From assembly GCF_028877475.1 (NCBI RefSeq), contig NZ_CP113527.1:2969501-3033500 (forward strand): a stretch of DNA of 64,000 nt, in the 5' to 3' direction. This DNA comes from Lysinibacillus irui (lineage in GTDB: Bacteria > Bacillota > Bacilli > Bacillales_A > Planococcaceae). This document shows, in pieces, positions 1 to 9,261 of this stretch (within the stretch, counting starts at the first letter, position 1; the number at the start of each line of letters is the position of its first letter). A program made the position numbers and the translations under genes. Under the pieces are notes generated by a model. It ran no database searches. It had not been told where the DNA came from and saw only the letters and a list, made by a program, of their open reading frames with translations.

Positions 1-327
1 CAGATAAGCAAATACCATGAGTATTAATACTGAGGGTAATGTAAAACCAACAAATGATAGAAGGCTCCCTAATAGCCCACCTCTTATTAAACCGATCCCC
101 ATCCCCACCTGACTGGATGCGGGACCAGGTAAAAATTGACTTAATATGACAAGTTGACTATAGTCATGCGCAGACAGCCATTTCCTTTTTTGCACATATT
201 CCTGTTGAAAATAGCCTAAATGAGCTGTTGGCCCTCCAAACGAGGTACAGCCTAATTTTAAAGAAACCCAAAATATCTCCCATAGCGTTCGCAAACTCTC
301 AACTACTTTCCCTGTCTTTTCTTTCAT
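1..327 (-). CDS. chrA: Chromate transporter family protein, N-terminal part (cut by window edge)
   Basis: Only the first 109 codons are present; the gene runs off the left edge. Reading back from the ATG at 327, a short charged N-terminus leads into LGCTSFGGPTAHLGYF, the signature of the CHR (chromate ion transporter) family, and then a hydrophobic stretch with LPGPASSQVGMGIG. CHR proteins are inner-membrane anion transporters; many export chromate, but substrates of Bacillaceae members are often unproven. From the fragment it cannot be told whether this is the long two-domain form or one of the paired short forms. No other gene of metal resistance is visible next to it. Family assignment is firm; substrate is inferred. 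Confidence 0.85.
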   Translation of the reverse strand, partial: MKEKTGKVVESLRTLWEIFWVSLKLGCTSFGGPTAHLGYFQQEYVQKRKWLSAHDYSQLVILSQFLPGPASSQVGMGIGLIRGGLLGSLLSFVGFTLPSVLILMVFAYL

Positions 328-382
328 TTTACATGGAAAGCAGATCCTTTCATTTTAAAAGTTTGTAAATTTTACTTACAGG

Positions 383-1237
383 CTAATCTTCCTTTATTTT
401 AATGGCAGAACCAACTTTTTGACCTTCTTTATCGACTGGGATTAATTGATAATTCCCCTCTGTTAAATAGAGAGCATCCACACGGCTCCCCCACTTTGTA
501 CGCTCTTTATTTAATGGATAGGGTGTTTCAAAGCGCCACGATTGCCCTGCTTTTGATTGGATTTTAAAGTATAAAGTGTCATTTATTATACTCTTTTCAG
601 ACTGAAAATAAATTGTGGTCGAAATAGGTGTTGAAACGACTCTGTCAATCGTTATTTCCTGTTGATCGACATGCTCGATTTTTTTTCCTATAGAAAAGAC
701 TTGCCGATCTTCTTGTAATTGTTCCTGAGATGCCTCTATTTGAAATTCCCACGGCTTGTCAATTGGTGTTTCTACATTCCAATCTTTATACCGAATAACT
801 AATTCTAATTGTTCATCAGACGGAAAATCATCCATTTTAATGCTATTGTATATTGTATAAACGTGTGCAGATTTTGCTATGGACTGTCCACCATTACGAA
901 CCATATAATCTTGACCATTGACAAGTATTTGCGGGAAGAAGAATACTTGATGATCAGGCGCAAACTCTTTTACAGGCTCGAAGGTTGCATTTAACAAAAT
1001 TTGATTATCATCAATAATCACTTCATTTAACGTTAAACGACCTAAGCTATTGGTAGCTGTCTTACCTACTTCTGTTTTGTAGGCTTCAAAGTCAACATCT
1101 TTATCCCAACATAAATACAGCACAAACCCACTAACCATCATCAATAAAAGAAATACAACTATACTCCTACTCCATTTTTTTCGTCCTCGATTTTCCTTAT
1201 CCAAATCAACAACTCGAAGTATATCATCGGACAACAT
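383..1237 (-). CDS. Membrane-anchored protein of unknown function (DUF4179/DUF5643-like)
   Basis: 284-residue protein with a charged cytoplasmic N-terminus (about residues 1-24), one transmembrane segment (about 25-45, SIVVFLLLMMVSGFVLYLCW) and a long extracytoplasmic, beta-rich C-terminal part with no enzyme motif I can recognise. The layout resembles DUF4179/DUF5643 proteins that often accompany ECF sigma factors, but no sigma gene is adjacent, so a regulatory role is not supported here. Start: the longest frame begins at a GTG at 1243 that lies in the GAGGTG ribosome binding site; ATG at 1237 (or TTG at 1234) is more plausible. It is separated by 55 bp from the upstream end of chrA and may be a single-gene unit. 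Confidence 0.75.
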   Translation of the reverse strand: MLSDDILRVVDLDKENRGRKKWSRSIVVFLLLMMVSGFVLYLCWDKDVDFEAYKTEVGKTATNSLGRLTLNEVIIDDNQILLNATFEPVKEFAPDHQVFFFPQILVNGQDYMVRNGGQSIAKSAHVYTIYNSIKMDDFPSDEQLELVIRYKDWNVETPIDKPWEFQIEASQEQLQEDRQVFSIGKKIEHVDQQEITIDRVVSTPISTTIYFQSEKSIINDTLYFKIQSKAGQSWRFETPYPLNKERTKWGSRVDALYLTEGNYQLIPVDKEGQKVGSAIKIKED

Positions 1238-1346
1238 GTACACCTCATTTTTTTATAATCGTTATGTTTCATTGTAGTTTGTCTCGATGCATTATATAAC
1301 CTTGATTTACCGGAAGGATGGATAAATTCATATGTAAAAGGAATTA

Positions 1347-2543
1347 TTACATTCCTTTATTTGAATGACGGACTTTATTTGCTTCCTGCATTAAATAGTC
1401 CACAAAGACATCATCTCTTACTAGCCATGCTTGGTAATTCCGTTTCAAAAACCACTCTGCTTCATTAAAACTTGAAAAAATTTGCTCTAAGGGTGTTCGA
1501 TTTTTTTCTATTACCCAGTCTATTTCATTATTTGTATATAGTAGAAACACTTCATCTTCAAGGTTTTTATAAAATGTTCCAAATGATGTTCCTTTGATGT
1601 TATAGCGATTTCTTTTTGCATCCTCTGGAATAGGCTCTATATGAAATGTTTCTAACACAAACTGTTTATAGGCTTCCACTGTTAAAGAGCAACCGGCAGC
1701 CTTTTGATGCCCACCACCACCATATTGGGCTGCGATGGAGGATACATCAATATGGTCATGAATCGTCCGAAATGAGATTTTTTTACTTCCCATATTCATC
1801 ATGGCAATATAATCAAGATGAACATTTTCTTTTCCTAATTCATTGCCAAGCTCAGAATGGTACGATTCCGCATAGACAATGCCAGCATAAAATTCGCCCA
1901 AATTTGTTTGGACAAGCTCTCGTTTCTTACGTCGAATATAACGCTCTATTTTTTCTTCTTCCATACTTAAAATTTTCTTTTCGAATTCATCAAAATCAAA
2001 GTGATTATTTGTTTTTAAACGATCAAGCATTTTCTCTTCAAACTCTTCAATAGACACTAAAAAAAAGAGGGCATTTAACCGTTGTGCTTGAAAATTCCCA
2101 TTCTTTTCCCATTCCCAAGTATCGTACTGCCTTACTAACTCTACAAACTCTGAAATGGCCTCTGTTTTTTCTAATAGTCCATGGGTCACAAGGTATTGAT
2201 AAAATAATGAAGTAGCTGATGTTAAGCCTTGCTCATCTTCAATTAAAACCTTTCCCCATTCATATTGATTTAAGTGAAGAGCTGTTTTATGATGGTCCAG
2301 CAATTGCACATTACCAGTGGCTTGGTAATAATCCTGAATCCTTTTTTCATTTTTTTCATTTGGAGAAAGATCGGTAATAAACAAAAACGTTTTCTGTTGG
2401 TCATTCTCCAAAAAGAACTCTATTTCACGGTCAAGTGCCGTAATGGAATTGTAGCGTATCTTCACTTTATCATTAAACGCAAGCTTCGCTAAAATTCCAC
2501 AACCTACTCCATCTAAATCGTTATGTGATAATAGTTTATACAT
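1347..2543 (-). CDS. nrnB: DHH-family oligoribonuclease / nano-RNase NrnB
   Basis: 398 residues, matching B. subtilis NrnB (YngD) in length and motifs. The DHH domain is visible as SHNDLDGVGCG (about residues 6-16), ITDLSPNEK, LLDHHKT (the DHH signature) and RQYDTWEWEK; the DHHA1-type C-terminal part carries GGGGHQKAAGC. The family uses two Mn ions to hydrolyse short RNAs (2-5 nt) from the 5' or 3' end, finishing RNA turnover, and some members also act on pAp or cyclic dinucleotide products. The aspartates and histidines of all motifs are present, so it should be active. It stands alone, divergent from the deacetylase gene at 2676, with a purine-rich ribosome binding site directly before ATG 2543. 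Confidence 0.9.
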   Translation of the reverse strand: MYKLLSHNDLDGVGCGILAKLAFNDKVKIRYNSITALDREIEFFLENDQQKTFLFITDLSPNEKNEKRIQDYYQATGNVQLLDHHKTALHLNQYEWGKVLIEDEQGLTSATSLFYQYLVTHGLLEKTEAISEFVELVRQYDTWEWEKNGNFQAQRLNALFFLVSIEEFEEKMLDRLKTNNHFDFDEFEKKILSMEEEKIERYIRRKKRELVQTNLGEFYAGIVYAESYHSELGNELGKENVHLDYIAMMNMGSKKISFRTIHDHIDVSSIAAQYGGGGHQKAAGCSLTVEAYKQFVLETFHIEPIPEDAKRNRYNIKGTSFGTFYKNLEDEVFLLYTNNEIDWVIEKNRTPLEQIFSSFNEAEWFLKRNYQAWLVRDDVFVDYLMQEANKVRHSNKGM

Positions 2544-2675
2544 CTCCTCACCTCAAACGTAGTATGCTTAATTTTTTGGTATTCAAACAAAAGAAGATGA
2601 AACTTCGTTGTGATCGCATTTGAGATGACATACATTTAAACAATAACCGTCATGATGAAAGAAAGGAGTTTGTCA

Positions 2676-3380
2676 ATGAAACGGAGACTAACTTATACCG
2701 GAATGGGGATTTTATTCATCATTGCTTTAACATTTGCTGCCTATAAATTAATGAATGCTCGTGATTATCAATTGTTTGGTAATATTACCTCACATGTTAT
2801 AACAGAGGAAAAGGTTGTTGCCTTAACCTTTGATGATGGACCTACTAAAAATACTAGTGCCATTCTCGCGTTACTTGACAGTTACCAAGTAAAAGCCACA
2901 TTTTTTCTAATTGGGGATGACATTGAGGAAAATCCAGAAGAGGCTAAAAAAATTGTGGAAGCTGGACATCAAATTGGCAATCATACGTATTCACACAAGC
3001 GTATGGTATTAAAAAGCCCTTCCTTTATTAAAAATGAAATAGAAAAAAACGATGCGCTTATTGCTAGTATTGGTTACCAAAAAACACCTGTCGTAAGACC
3101 ACCGTATGGTAAAAAATTATTTGGATTGCCTTACTACTTAAATAAACATCAACGCAAGACGATTACTTGGAACTTAGAACCCGATACATTTTTTACAAAC
3201 GCAGAAGACAAAATTAACTATGTAACTGAAAATATTCAACCAGGATCTATCATTTTAATGCACCCGATGTATGATCCTACTGACAATGAATTGCAGGCAA
3301 CAGAAGGAATGTTGCAAGCTCTTAGTAATGATGGATATACATTTGTTACAGTAGATGAACTTCTACAATTTCAGCAATAA
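2676..3380 (+). CDS. Polysaccharide deacetylase family protein, membrane-anchored
   Basis: NodB-homology carbohydrate esterase (CE4). An N-terminal hydrophobic segment (about residues 5-25) serves as signal anchor. Motif 1 is TFDDGPTKNTSA with the catalytic and metal aspartates, motif 2 HQIGNHTYSHKRM with the two metal histidines, motif 3 RPPYGKK, motif 4 TWNLEPDTF and motif 5 SIILMHPM. Such proteins remove N-acetyl groups from peptidoglycan or other surface glycans outside the cell. Length (234 aa) fits a minimal CE4 enzyme. Start: a frame runs back to 2652, but AGAAAGGAG at 2660-2668 is correctly spaced only for ATG 2676. Substrate (peptidoglycan GlcNAc or MurNAc, spore cortex) cannot be decided from sequence. 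Confidence 0.9.
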   Translation: MKRRLTYTGMGILFIIALTFAAYKLMNARDYQLFGNITSHVITEEKVVALTFDDGPTKNTSAILALLDSYQVKATFFLIGDDIEENPEEAKKIVEAGHQIGNHTYSHKRMVLKSPSFIKNEIEKNDALIASIGYQKTPVVRPPYGKKLFGLPYYLNKHQRKTITWNLEPDTFFTNAEDKINYVTENIQPGSIILMHPMYDPTDNELQATEGMLQALSNDGYTFVTVDELLQFQQ

Positions 3381-3717
3381 ACATACAGTTACTTCGGGTC
3401 TGTACTACTCTCCGTGCAGACTCAAGTTAGTTAGAAAGTATCACCTTTTCAATCTTTATATATAACATCAACATTATAAATTATATAACTTCACACCTCC
3501 CCTTTAATCAACATTTTGTACACCTTCATCAGCTATTATCTCTACACAGAACAACAATGTATTTTATACCAACGAAAGTAAGACTTTTCAGAAATGTTAA
3601 TAAATATTTTTTCAGTAAAATATAATAACCAACTCTGCTAAAATATGCTATTATACCATTAGTATAAGGTCCTATTTTTATTAAGTTAAAAATAGAGGAA
3701 ATATGAACTAAAAAAGG
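3381..3717. other. Intergenic stretch of about 340 bp, AT-rich
   Basis: No credible gene: the short frame readable on the minus strand overlaps the decarboxylase start and has no ribosome binding site. The right part holds -10-like TATTAT sequences near 3649 and the 9-bp inverted repeat described separately. A two-codon frame (ATG AAC TAA at 3703) with a good upstream GAGGAA sits just before the decarboxylase; it may be chance. Confidence 0.5.
3672..3695. promoter_or_regulatory. 9-bp perfect inverted repeat upstream of decarboxylase, operator candidate
   Basis: CTATTTTTA and TAAAAATAG are separated by 6 nt, about 20 bp downstream of a possible -10 box and 30 bp upstream of the decarboxylase start. 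Such a position suits a repressor operator or a weak RNA hairpin in the leader. No T-tract follows, so it is not a terminator. The arms are AT-rich, so chance occurrence is possible. Confidence 0.4.
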
Positions 3718-5370
3718 ATGATGATGATGCACAATATCCAACAATTATTCCAGAGCGAAGATGGAAATATTCAACAAAGAGAGAATTTTTTATCCCTATT
3801 AGAGAAAATTGTTTCCTCATTAGATGAATTAAAGAATCCTAATAAAACTACACTTGGTCCAATGAAAGAACGCTCTGCTAATTTTTACCAAGAAATAATG
3901 CAGGACCATCAAGTACCAACAACAGGTGTTGGGCTCGATCAAGTAGTAGATGAATTAACACAATTAATGCAAGGACATCCCTATCATACACGTAACTTTG
4001 TTACCAATGTTTTACCGATGGCAAGTATCCCAGGTGTATTAGGCCAGTTTACAAATGCCCTATTGAACGGCAATAACTTATGGGATGTTTACGGTCCAGC
4101 TGCTGCTGAGTGTGAAGTAAAAGTAGTATCGATGATGTCAAAATTAGTAGGCTATGATTATACAAAGAGCTTTGGCTATACTACATGGGGCGGTCAAGGT
4201 GCGGTATTCAGCGGATTACGTCTTGCTATTGCAAAACAATTCCCACATGCAAAGGAAGACGGTGTACCAAATAACTTATATTGCTTTGCTTCAGAAAATG
4301 CCCATTATAGCCTATTAAAATCTGTAGAAGCAGTAGGCATCGGTAGTAAACATTTAGTACGTGTAAAAGCAGGCAAAGATCATGCTATGGATGTGGAAGA
4401 CCTACGTGCTCGTATGACAGAAGTTATCGAAAATGGCGGTATTCCTGTCTATGTAGTAGCAACTACAGGTGCAACAGATCAATTTGGGATTGATGATGTA
4501 CAAGCCATCAAAGAAGTCACAACAACGCTTGAGAAGAAATATAATTTACAGCCAGTACATATTCATGCGGATTCAGCGTTAGGTGGATTTTATGCTTTTT
4601 TCAATGATTATGATTTCAAGAATAACCCACTACAATTTGAAGAGGAAGTATTACAAGGTTTATCACAAATCCATAAACGTATGCAGCATTTAGCTATTGC
4701 AGATAGCCTGTGCTTCGACTTCCAAAAGCTTGGACAAACACCTTATTTAACAAGCTTATTCTTAGTTAAAGATGGTAAAAGCTTGCAATTATTAGATATT
4801 GAGGACTTCGATACGCCATATGTCGGGAATCGTGGTTATGGCTCTTATCATACTGGCTATACATTAGAATGTTCTCGTATGGGTAGCTCTATTGCTATTT
4901 TCGCTGCATTACAAGCGTTCGGTAAAGAAGGCTATCAACAATTACTAGCTAATTATGTACGAGTGAATTTAGCTTTCCGTGCTCAATTAGCTGAGAAAAC
5001 ACCAATGTTACAAGTGGTAAATGAAACGAATATCGGTCCTGTAACAGCTTTCCGTTTGTATCCAGACGGGTTGAATTGGCAAGCTGAACAAGCTGGTCAT
5101 TATACACAAGATCAGATTGAACATATTAATGGTATCAACGCTTCATTCTTTGAAATTATTGGAGAAGGACGAGACGAAGTATTCTTTGGTGACACGACAC
5201 GAGTTTGTACCGTTCATACAAGTGATACAACACAACATGTTCCAGTTGCAGCGGCGAAATTCTTCTCTATTTCACCTTATACAGAAACAGCTCATATTCC
5301 AGATATGATTCATTTCTTACAGCAAAAGCTTAACGTACTGGAGGCGTCTCACATTGCGTATCGTCACTAA
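3718..5370 (+). CDS. PLP-dependent group II (aromatic/glutamate-type) amino acid decarboxylase
   Basis: 550-residue type I fold PLP enzyme. The strand-loop HADSALGGF (D285, counted from the first ATG) should pair with the pyridine nitrogen, and [10 protein letters not shown] carries the Schiff-base lysine (K337). [10 protein letters not shown], about 150 residues in, fits the phosphate-binding region. This is the pyridoxal-dependent decarboxylase family that includes glutamate, tyrosine/DOPA and histidine-type decarboxylases; substrate cannot be read off. Four ATG codons in a row (3718-3729) follow AAAAAGG; the third or fourth is best spaced, so the true protein may be 2-3 residues shorter. 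It overlaps the chemoreceptor gene by 17 bp, which implies one transcript and translational coupling. Confidence 0.9.
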   Translation: MMMMHNIQQLFQSEDGNIQQRENFLSLLEKIVSSLDELKNPNKTTLGPMKERSANFYQEIMQDHQVPTTGVGLDQVVDELTQLMQGHPYHTRNFVTNVLPMASIPGVLGQFTNALLNGNNLWDVYGPAAAECEVKVVSMMSKLVGYDYTKSFGYTTWGGQGAVFSGLRLAIAKQFPHAKEDGVPNNLYCFASENAHYSLLKSVEAVGIGSKHLVRVKAGKDHAMDVEDLRARMTEVIENGGIPVYVVATTGATDQFGIDDVQAIKEVTTTLEKKYNLQPVHIHADSALGGFYAFFNDYDFKNNPLQFEEEVLQGLSQIHKRMQHLAIADSLCFDFQKLGQTPYLTSLFLVKDGKSLQLLDIEDFDTPYVGNRGYGSYHTGYTLECSRMGSSIAIFAALQAFGKEGYQQLLANYVRVNLAFRAQLAEKTPMLQVVNETNIGPVTAFRLYPDGLNWQAEQAGHYTQDQIEHINGINASFFEIIGEGRDEVFFGDTTRVCTVHTSDTTQHVPVAAAKFFSISPYTETAHIPDMIHFLQQKLNVLEASHIAYRH

Positions 5371-7051
5371 ATTTAAGAGCTCTTTACTCTATAAATATAT
5401 AGCCAGTTTCACTATTCCAATAGCGATTATCTCTTTGCTATTTAGTGTTGTATTATTTGTAGCTTCTTATCGGATTATCGACAATTTTGTGATTAAACAA
5501 TTCGAATCTACTTTAGAGATTACATCCAATACGATTTTTGAAGATATTGAGAAAAATGACGTCAAAGCAGCGGATAACGGTAGTCCTGACAAATATAAAA
5601 AAGTATTGGATCAATTGAACACAGTAGTTAAAAAGTATGATATTGAAAATGCCTATGTGCTTTCTAAAGCCAATGGTAAGGAGCATATTGTCGCTTTAAG
5701 TAATACCGATAATCATCAACAAGACTATGTGTTTAGTGAAGAAATGCATGAAGCCTTAAACTCTGGAACTAGTCAAACTAGTGAATTATACGAGGATGAA
5801 TATGGAATCCATAAATCTATTTTTATCCCATTTAAAGATACTGATATTATTTTCGGTTTAGATATGGATGCCTCTTTCATCTCTGAACTTCAAACGGAAA
5901 CACTATGGATTTGTATTGTTCTTACCGTTATATTTATTATTTTTGGGGTGATCGTTGCTTACTTTATTAGTGTAGGTATTACGAAGCCAATCAAAAAAAT
6001 GACTCGCTATGTCGGTCAAGTTGCACAAGGGGATTTAGCTGTCGAACCTCTGCAAATAAAAGGTTCCAATGAAATTGCCCAGCTGTCTTCAGGGATAGAA
6101 AATATGACGGAAGATTTACGCTCATTGATTCATCAAATAGCTCAGAATGCTGAACAAGTGGCCGCCATGTCAGAAGAATTAACAGCAAGCTCTGAACAGA
6201 CAAGTGCATCCATTCAGCAAATTACATCTTCTATGCAAGAGGTGGCAGTGGGCTCAGAAAAGCAAACTTCTTCGATTGAAGAAGTAGAAAGTCATATTAC
6301 TACTATCTCAAGCAAAATGACAGAGGTTGTAAAAAGCGTCACTGATGTTACAGAAAAAGCATTTCACACTTCAGCAATCTCTGAAAAAGGAAATACGACG
6401 ATTCAGGATGCTACAGAAAAAATGGCCGTTACATCTCAAGCCATTCAAGAGTCTGCAACTGTCGTAGAACGATTAAGCACATATACAAATGAAATCGGGG
6501 ATATTGTAACATTGATTACCCAGATTACAGATCAAACAAACTTATTAGCTTTAAATGCATCGATTGAGGCAGCTCGTGCCGGTGAGCATGGTAAAGGCTT
6601 TGCCGTAGTGGCTGAGGAGGTACGTAAGCTAGCAGATCAATCTTTAGATGCAACAAACAGTATTCGTACACGTATCGAAACCATTAAAGAAGAAACCTCA
6701 CAAGCAGTAAAATCAATGGCGATCAGCAGTAGTAATCTTGCTGAAAGCTCAGCTACATTTGATGCATCAGGAGAAGCATTCGCAGATATCAATAGTCAAA
6801 TCACTGCATTGACGCAGGAAATGGATCATGTGAATACTATTATGTCCAACATCAATGAAGGCGTTAGCAGTATAGCTATTTCTGTAGAGCAAGTGGGCGT
6901 AGTAGCTATGCAAGCCTCAGGTAATATTCAAAACGTAGCGGCTGCCTCTGAAGAGCAATCAGCAAGTATTGAAGAAATAACCGCTTCTTCAAATAACTTA
7001 GCTGAAATGGCGCAACAGCTTCGTAATATTATTCAAAAATTCAAGTTATAA
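5354..7051 (+). CDS. Methyl-accepting chemotaxis protein
   Basis: 565-residue transmembrane chemoreceptor. TM1 lies at about residues 17-39, an extracytoplasmic sensor (single-Cache size) at about 40-180, TM2 at about 183-207, then a HAMP domain ([13 protein letters not shown] onward) and a long cytoplasmic coiled coil. The signalling tip is conserved: [16 protein letters not shown] and [13 protein letters not shown]. It senses an extracellular ligand and controls CheA. The start is TTG 5354, chosen because ACTGGAGGCG lies 8 nt upstream within the end of the decarboxylase gene; this overlap suggests that the receptor and the decarboxylase are made together, perhaps sensing the substrate or amine product (inference). 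A hairpin terminator follows at 7061. Confidence 0.93.
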   Translation: MRIVTKFKSSLLYKYIASFTIPIAIISLLFSVVLFVASYRIIDNFVIKQFESTLEITSNTIFEDIEKNDVKAADNGSPDKYKKVLDQLNTVVKKYDIENAYVLSKANGKEHIVALSNTDNHQQDYVFSEEMHEALNSGTSQTSELYEDEYGIHKSIFIPFKDTDIIFGLDMDASFISELQTETLWICIVLTVIFIIFGVIVAYFISVGITKPIKKMTRYVGQVAQGDLAVEPLQIKGSNEIAQLSSGIENMTEDLRSLIHQIAQNAEQVAAMSEELTASSEQTSASIQQITSSMQEVAVGSEKQTSSIEEVESHITTISSKMTEVVKSVTDVTEKAFHTSAISEKGNTTIQDATEKMAVTSQAIQESATVVERLSTYTNEIGDIVTLITQITDQTNLLALNASIEAARAGEHGKGFAVVAEEVRKLADQSLDATNSIRTRIETIKEETSQAVKSMAISSSNLAESSATFDASGEAFADINSQITALTQEMDHVNTIMSNINEGVSSIAISVEQVGVVAMQASGNIQNVAAASEEQSASIEEITASSNNLAEMAQQLRNIIQKFKL

Positions 7052-7060
7052 AATGAACAG

Positions 7061-7095
7061 ATCCGCTATCCTTAATTATGGAATAGCGGATTTTT
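7061..7095 (+). terminator. Terminator after the chemoreceptor gene
   Basis: Arms ATCCGCTAT (7061-7069) and ATAGCGGAT (7083-7091) followed by TTTTT. Lies 10 bp after the stop codon. Confidence 0.8.
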
Positions 7096-7101
7096 CCATC
7101 C

Positions 7102-7134
7102 ATAAAAAAACTTCTACCGTAGTGGTAGAAGTTT
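7102..7134 (-). terminator. Terminator of yqeY
   Basis: 11-bp perfect arms AAACTTCTACC / GGTAGAAGTTT with a 5-nt loop; on the minus strand it is followed by a run of T. It overlaps the yqeY stop codon, so the gene and terminator share bases. Confidence 0.8.
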
Positions 7135-7561
7135 AGGCAATAATACTCTTCACAACTTTAGAAATAACAGCGCCTTCTGCTTGGCCTGTAAGCAATGGTT
7201 TAGCAATTTTCATAGCCTCGCCCATGTTCATTCCTTTTCCAATACCAGCTGCCACTAATTTCTCAGCAATTTCTTCTTCTGTCAATTGCTTTGGTAAGAA
7301 AGATTTTAATAGAGTCAATTTGGCTTCTTCTTTTTCAATCAGGTCAGCTCTCCCAGCTGTTTGTGCGCCCTCTAAAGCTTGGTTGGTTTGCTTGACCTCA
7401 CGATTAATAATGGCCATTTCTTCTTCAGCAGTTAATACCTCTCCCTTTTCCTTTTCAGCTGAATCTAATGCTGATTTTAAAAGAGATAGTACACCTTTCG
7501 CTAAAGTATCTTTCTCTTTCATTGCCGTTTTTAATTGTTCAAATACTTCCGTTTTTAACAA
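7133..7561 (-). CDS. yqeY: GatB/YqeY domain protein
   Basis: 142 residues, the usual size of free-standing YqeY. The sequence begins LLKTEVFEQLKTAMKEKD and contains SLLKSALDSAEKEKG and the C-terminal KSFLPKQLTEEEI region with MNMGEAMKIAKPLL, all typical of the tRNA-binding YqeY domain also fused to the GatB subunit of tRNA amidotransferase. Its cellular role is unproven; tRNA or aminoacyl-tRNA binding is known for the domain. Start: the frame extends to GTG 7570, but that GTG is part of the AAGGAGTG ribosome binding site; TTG 7561, 8 nt downstream, is the better start. The 21-bp repeat array begins about 150 bp upstream. Confidence 0.88.
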   Translation of the reverse strand: MLKTEVFEQLKTAMKEKDTLAKGVLSLLKSALDSAEKEKGEVLTAEEEMAIINREVKQTNQALEGAQTAGRADLIEKEEAKLTLLKSFLPKQLTEEEIAEKLVAAGIGKGMNMGEAMKIAKPLLTGQAEGAVISKVVKSIIA

Positions 7562-7710
7562 TGATCTCACTCCTTCTAGCCATCTATATCAGAGAAGATT
7601 ATATCATAAAACATCCTCAAGAATGACAATCATTGCCTCCATCAGTAAAATAAGCATCCTTGATAATGTAACTTCCCTTCTACTCATTGATGGAGTGGAT
7701 TTCTTTCATT

Positions 7711-8097
7711 CTCGAGCGGGGTTGCTCTTCCTTTGAGCAGGTTCCTCCCATTTTCGAGCGGCTTTTCCCTTCCTTTGAGCGGGTTCCTCCCATTTTCGAG
7801 CGGCTTTTCCCTTCCTTTGAGCGGGTTCCTCCCATTTTCGAGCGGCTGGTCCCTTCCTTTGAGCGGTTTACCTCCCATTTCGAGCGGGGTTGCTCTTCCT
7901 TTGAGCGGGTTCCTCCCATTTTCGAGCGGCTTTTCCCTTCCTTTGAGCAGGTTCCTCCCATTTTCGAGCGGCTTTTCCCTTCCTTTGAGCGGTTTACCTC
8001 CCATTTCGAGCGGCTGGTCCCTTCCTTTGAGCGGTTTACCTCCCATTTCGAGCGGCTTTTCCCTTCCTTTGAGCGGGTTCCTCCCATTTTTCGAGGG
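7711..8097. repeat. Tandem array 1: 18 GAGCG cores at exactly 21-bp steps
   Basis: Cores start at 7714, 7735, 7756 and every 21 bp to 8071, with a decayed last unit (GAGGG) at 8093. Units alternate between two 21-bp types, one running GAGCGGGTTCCTCCCATT and the other GAGCGGCTTTTCCCTTCC, giving a 42-bp higher repeat. In a variant of the first type one base is gained before the CCTCCCA block and one is lost after it, so the 21-bp phase is kept. Several reading frames are open only because the unit lacks stop codons; none has a ribosome binding site. The array lies between the terminator of the oxidoreductase gene and the promoter side of yqeY. Confidence 0.95.
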
Positions 8098-8143
8098 GGT
8101 ACCCCTCTGTGGAGATACCTTCCATTTTCAAGAGTAAAACATA

Positions 8144-8180
8144 CACATTTGTAGCTCAAACAAAGGCCGCTACAAATGTG
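8144..8180 (-). terminator. Hairpin after oxidoreductase gene
   Basis: 12-bp perfect arms CACATTTGTAGC / GCTACAAATGTG with a 13-nt loop, 9 bp past the stop of the minus-strand oxidoreductase. The downstream T-run on that strand is short (TTTT), so it may be a moderate terminator. Confidence 0.65.
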
Positions 8181-8188
8181 TTCGTTTG

Positions 8189-9181
8189 TTATTGATCGTT
8201 CGTCAAAAAAACTTTTCCTTTATTAGACGATTGAACAGCATCTATTGCCTTATGAATATCTAGTAATGGAAAATGGGTTTGCACCTTCATCATTTTTAAC
8301 GAACCATTATGTACAAGATGAATGAGCTGTTGCATTGTTTGCTGCCATTTTTCTGTTGACGTTTGTCGCTGCCAATTTCTTAAATGAAACATCATAGCCT
8401 GTACTTTTGCTTGCTTCACAATGTTTGTCCAATTCACTTGTATGCCTGATAAAAGACCAATGGCTAGAAATTTTCCACTGGGCTTTACGCAGAAAGCAAG
8501 TTGATTGCCTGCTTCCCCTCCAATAGAATCAATTGCTGCATCGGCTCCTCTTCCCTTGGTTAATGCCATAACTGTTTCATATAAAGGCATTTGAGAAGTA
8601 TCTATGACAAAGCTTGCTCCAAGCTGCTGTAATTCCTCAGTATGCCGTTGACTCCGTGTCACTGCGATAAGCTGAAAACCTAATAGTTTCGCAAATTGAG
8701 CATACATATGCCCGATAGCAGAGCCACATGCATTCACTAACAATACATCATTTTGCCGTAATTTGAGAACTTCTGTACAGGTCACCAAAGCTGTTAATGG
8801 ATTAATATACATTTGTGCTGCAGTAAAATCATCCATTGCCGCAGGGAGAGCTACAGCAAATTCAGCATTGGTTTTCACCACTTCCTGCCAAGTTCCCTCT
8901 CCCCTGAGAGGCAATACTCTCTGTCCAATAAGCTTCAGACTAGCGAGCGGCCCAACCTCTTCTACAATCCCTACACCCTCATAGCCTGGGACTGTTGGTA
9001 AAGTGATTCTATGGGCATATTTCCCCCATATCGGTATTAAATCAGAAGGATTGATAGGTCTCGCTCGCATACGAACTAGGATTTCTTGACCTTGTGGAGG
9101 TAGGATCGTTTTATTTTCTATCCTTAACACCTCTTGAGGATTTCCAAATTCATAAATTTTAAGGCATTTTGCTTTCAACAA
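8189..9181 (-). CDS. Zinc-independent MDR/quinone-oxidoreductase-type alcohol dehydrogenase
   Basis: 330-residue medium-chain dehydrogenase/reductase. The N-terminal GroES-like part contains RPINPSDLIPIWGKY and PGYEGVGIVEEVG; the NAD(P) fold starts near NDVLLVNACGSAIGHMYAQF, where the usual GxGxxG-type turn reads ACGSAIG, followed by LGFQLIAVTRS. The zinc-ligand cysteines of classical alcohol dehydrogenases are absent, as in quinone oxidoreductases and enoyl-thioester reductases. The likely reaction is NADPH-dependent reduction of an activated double bond or quinone; the mitochondrial trans-2-enoyl-CoA reductase branch is a good alternative. Start TTG 9181 follows AAAGGAG with suitable spacing; the next codon is also TTG. 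Confidence 0.85.
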   Translation of the reverse strand: MLKAKCLKIYEFGNPQEVLRIENKTILPPQGQEILVRMRARPINPSDLIPIWGKYAHRITLPTVPGYEGVGIVEEVGPLASLKLIGQRVLPLRGEGTWQEVVKTNAEFAVALPAAMDDFTAAQMYINPLTALVTCTEVLKLRQNDVLLVNACGSAIGHMYAQFAKLLGFQLIAVTRSQRHTEELQQLGASFVIDTSQMPLYETVMALTKGRGADAAIDSIGGEAGNQLAFCVKPSGKFLAIGLLSGIQVNWTNIVKQAKVQAMMFHLRNWQRQTSTEKWQQTMQQLIHLVHNGSLKMMKVQTHFPLLDIHKAIDAVQSSNKGKVFLTNDQ

Positions 9182-9261
9182 CTCTAGCTCCTTTATTAAA
9201 TATTTGACAACATTCTACGGAACAGCTACTTCTATAAAAATGTATACGACTCTATTGAATA

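Noticed and set aside
3529..3744. Minus-strand 71-codon frame upstream of the decarboxylase
   Set aside because: Overlaps the ribosome binding site and start of the opposite-strand gene; composition is that of intergenic DNA.
7711..8097. Array 1 as a CRISPR
   Set aside because: Units are 21 bp with no longer unique spacers, no cas genes near, and repeats are not 24-40 bp with regular spacers.
7680..8159. Four long open frames over the first 21-bp array (155, 159, 134 and 120 codons)
   Set aside because: They arise because the repeat unit has no stop codon; starts lack ribosome binding sites and both strands are equally open.
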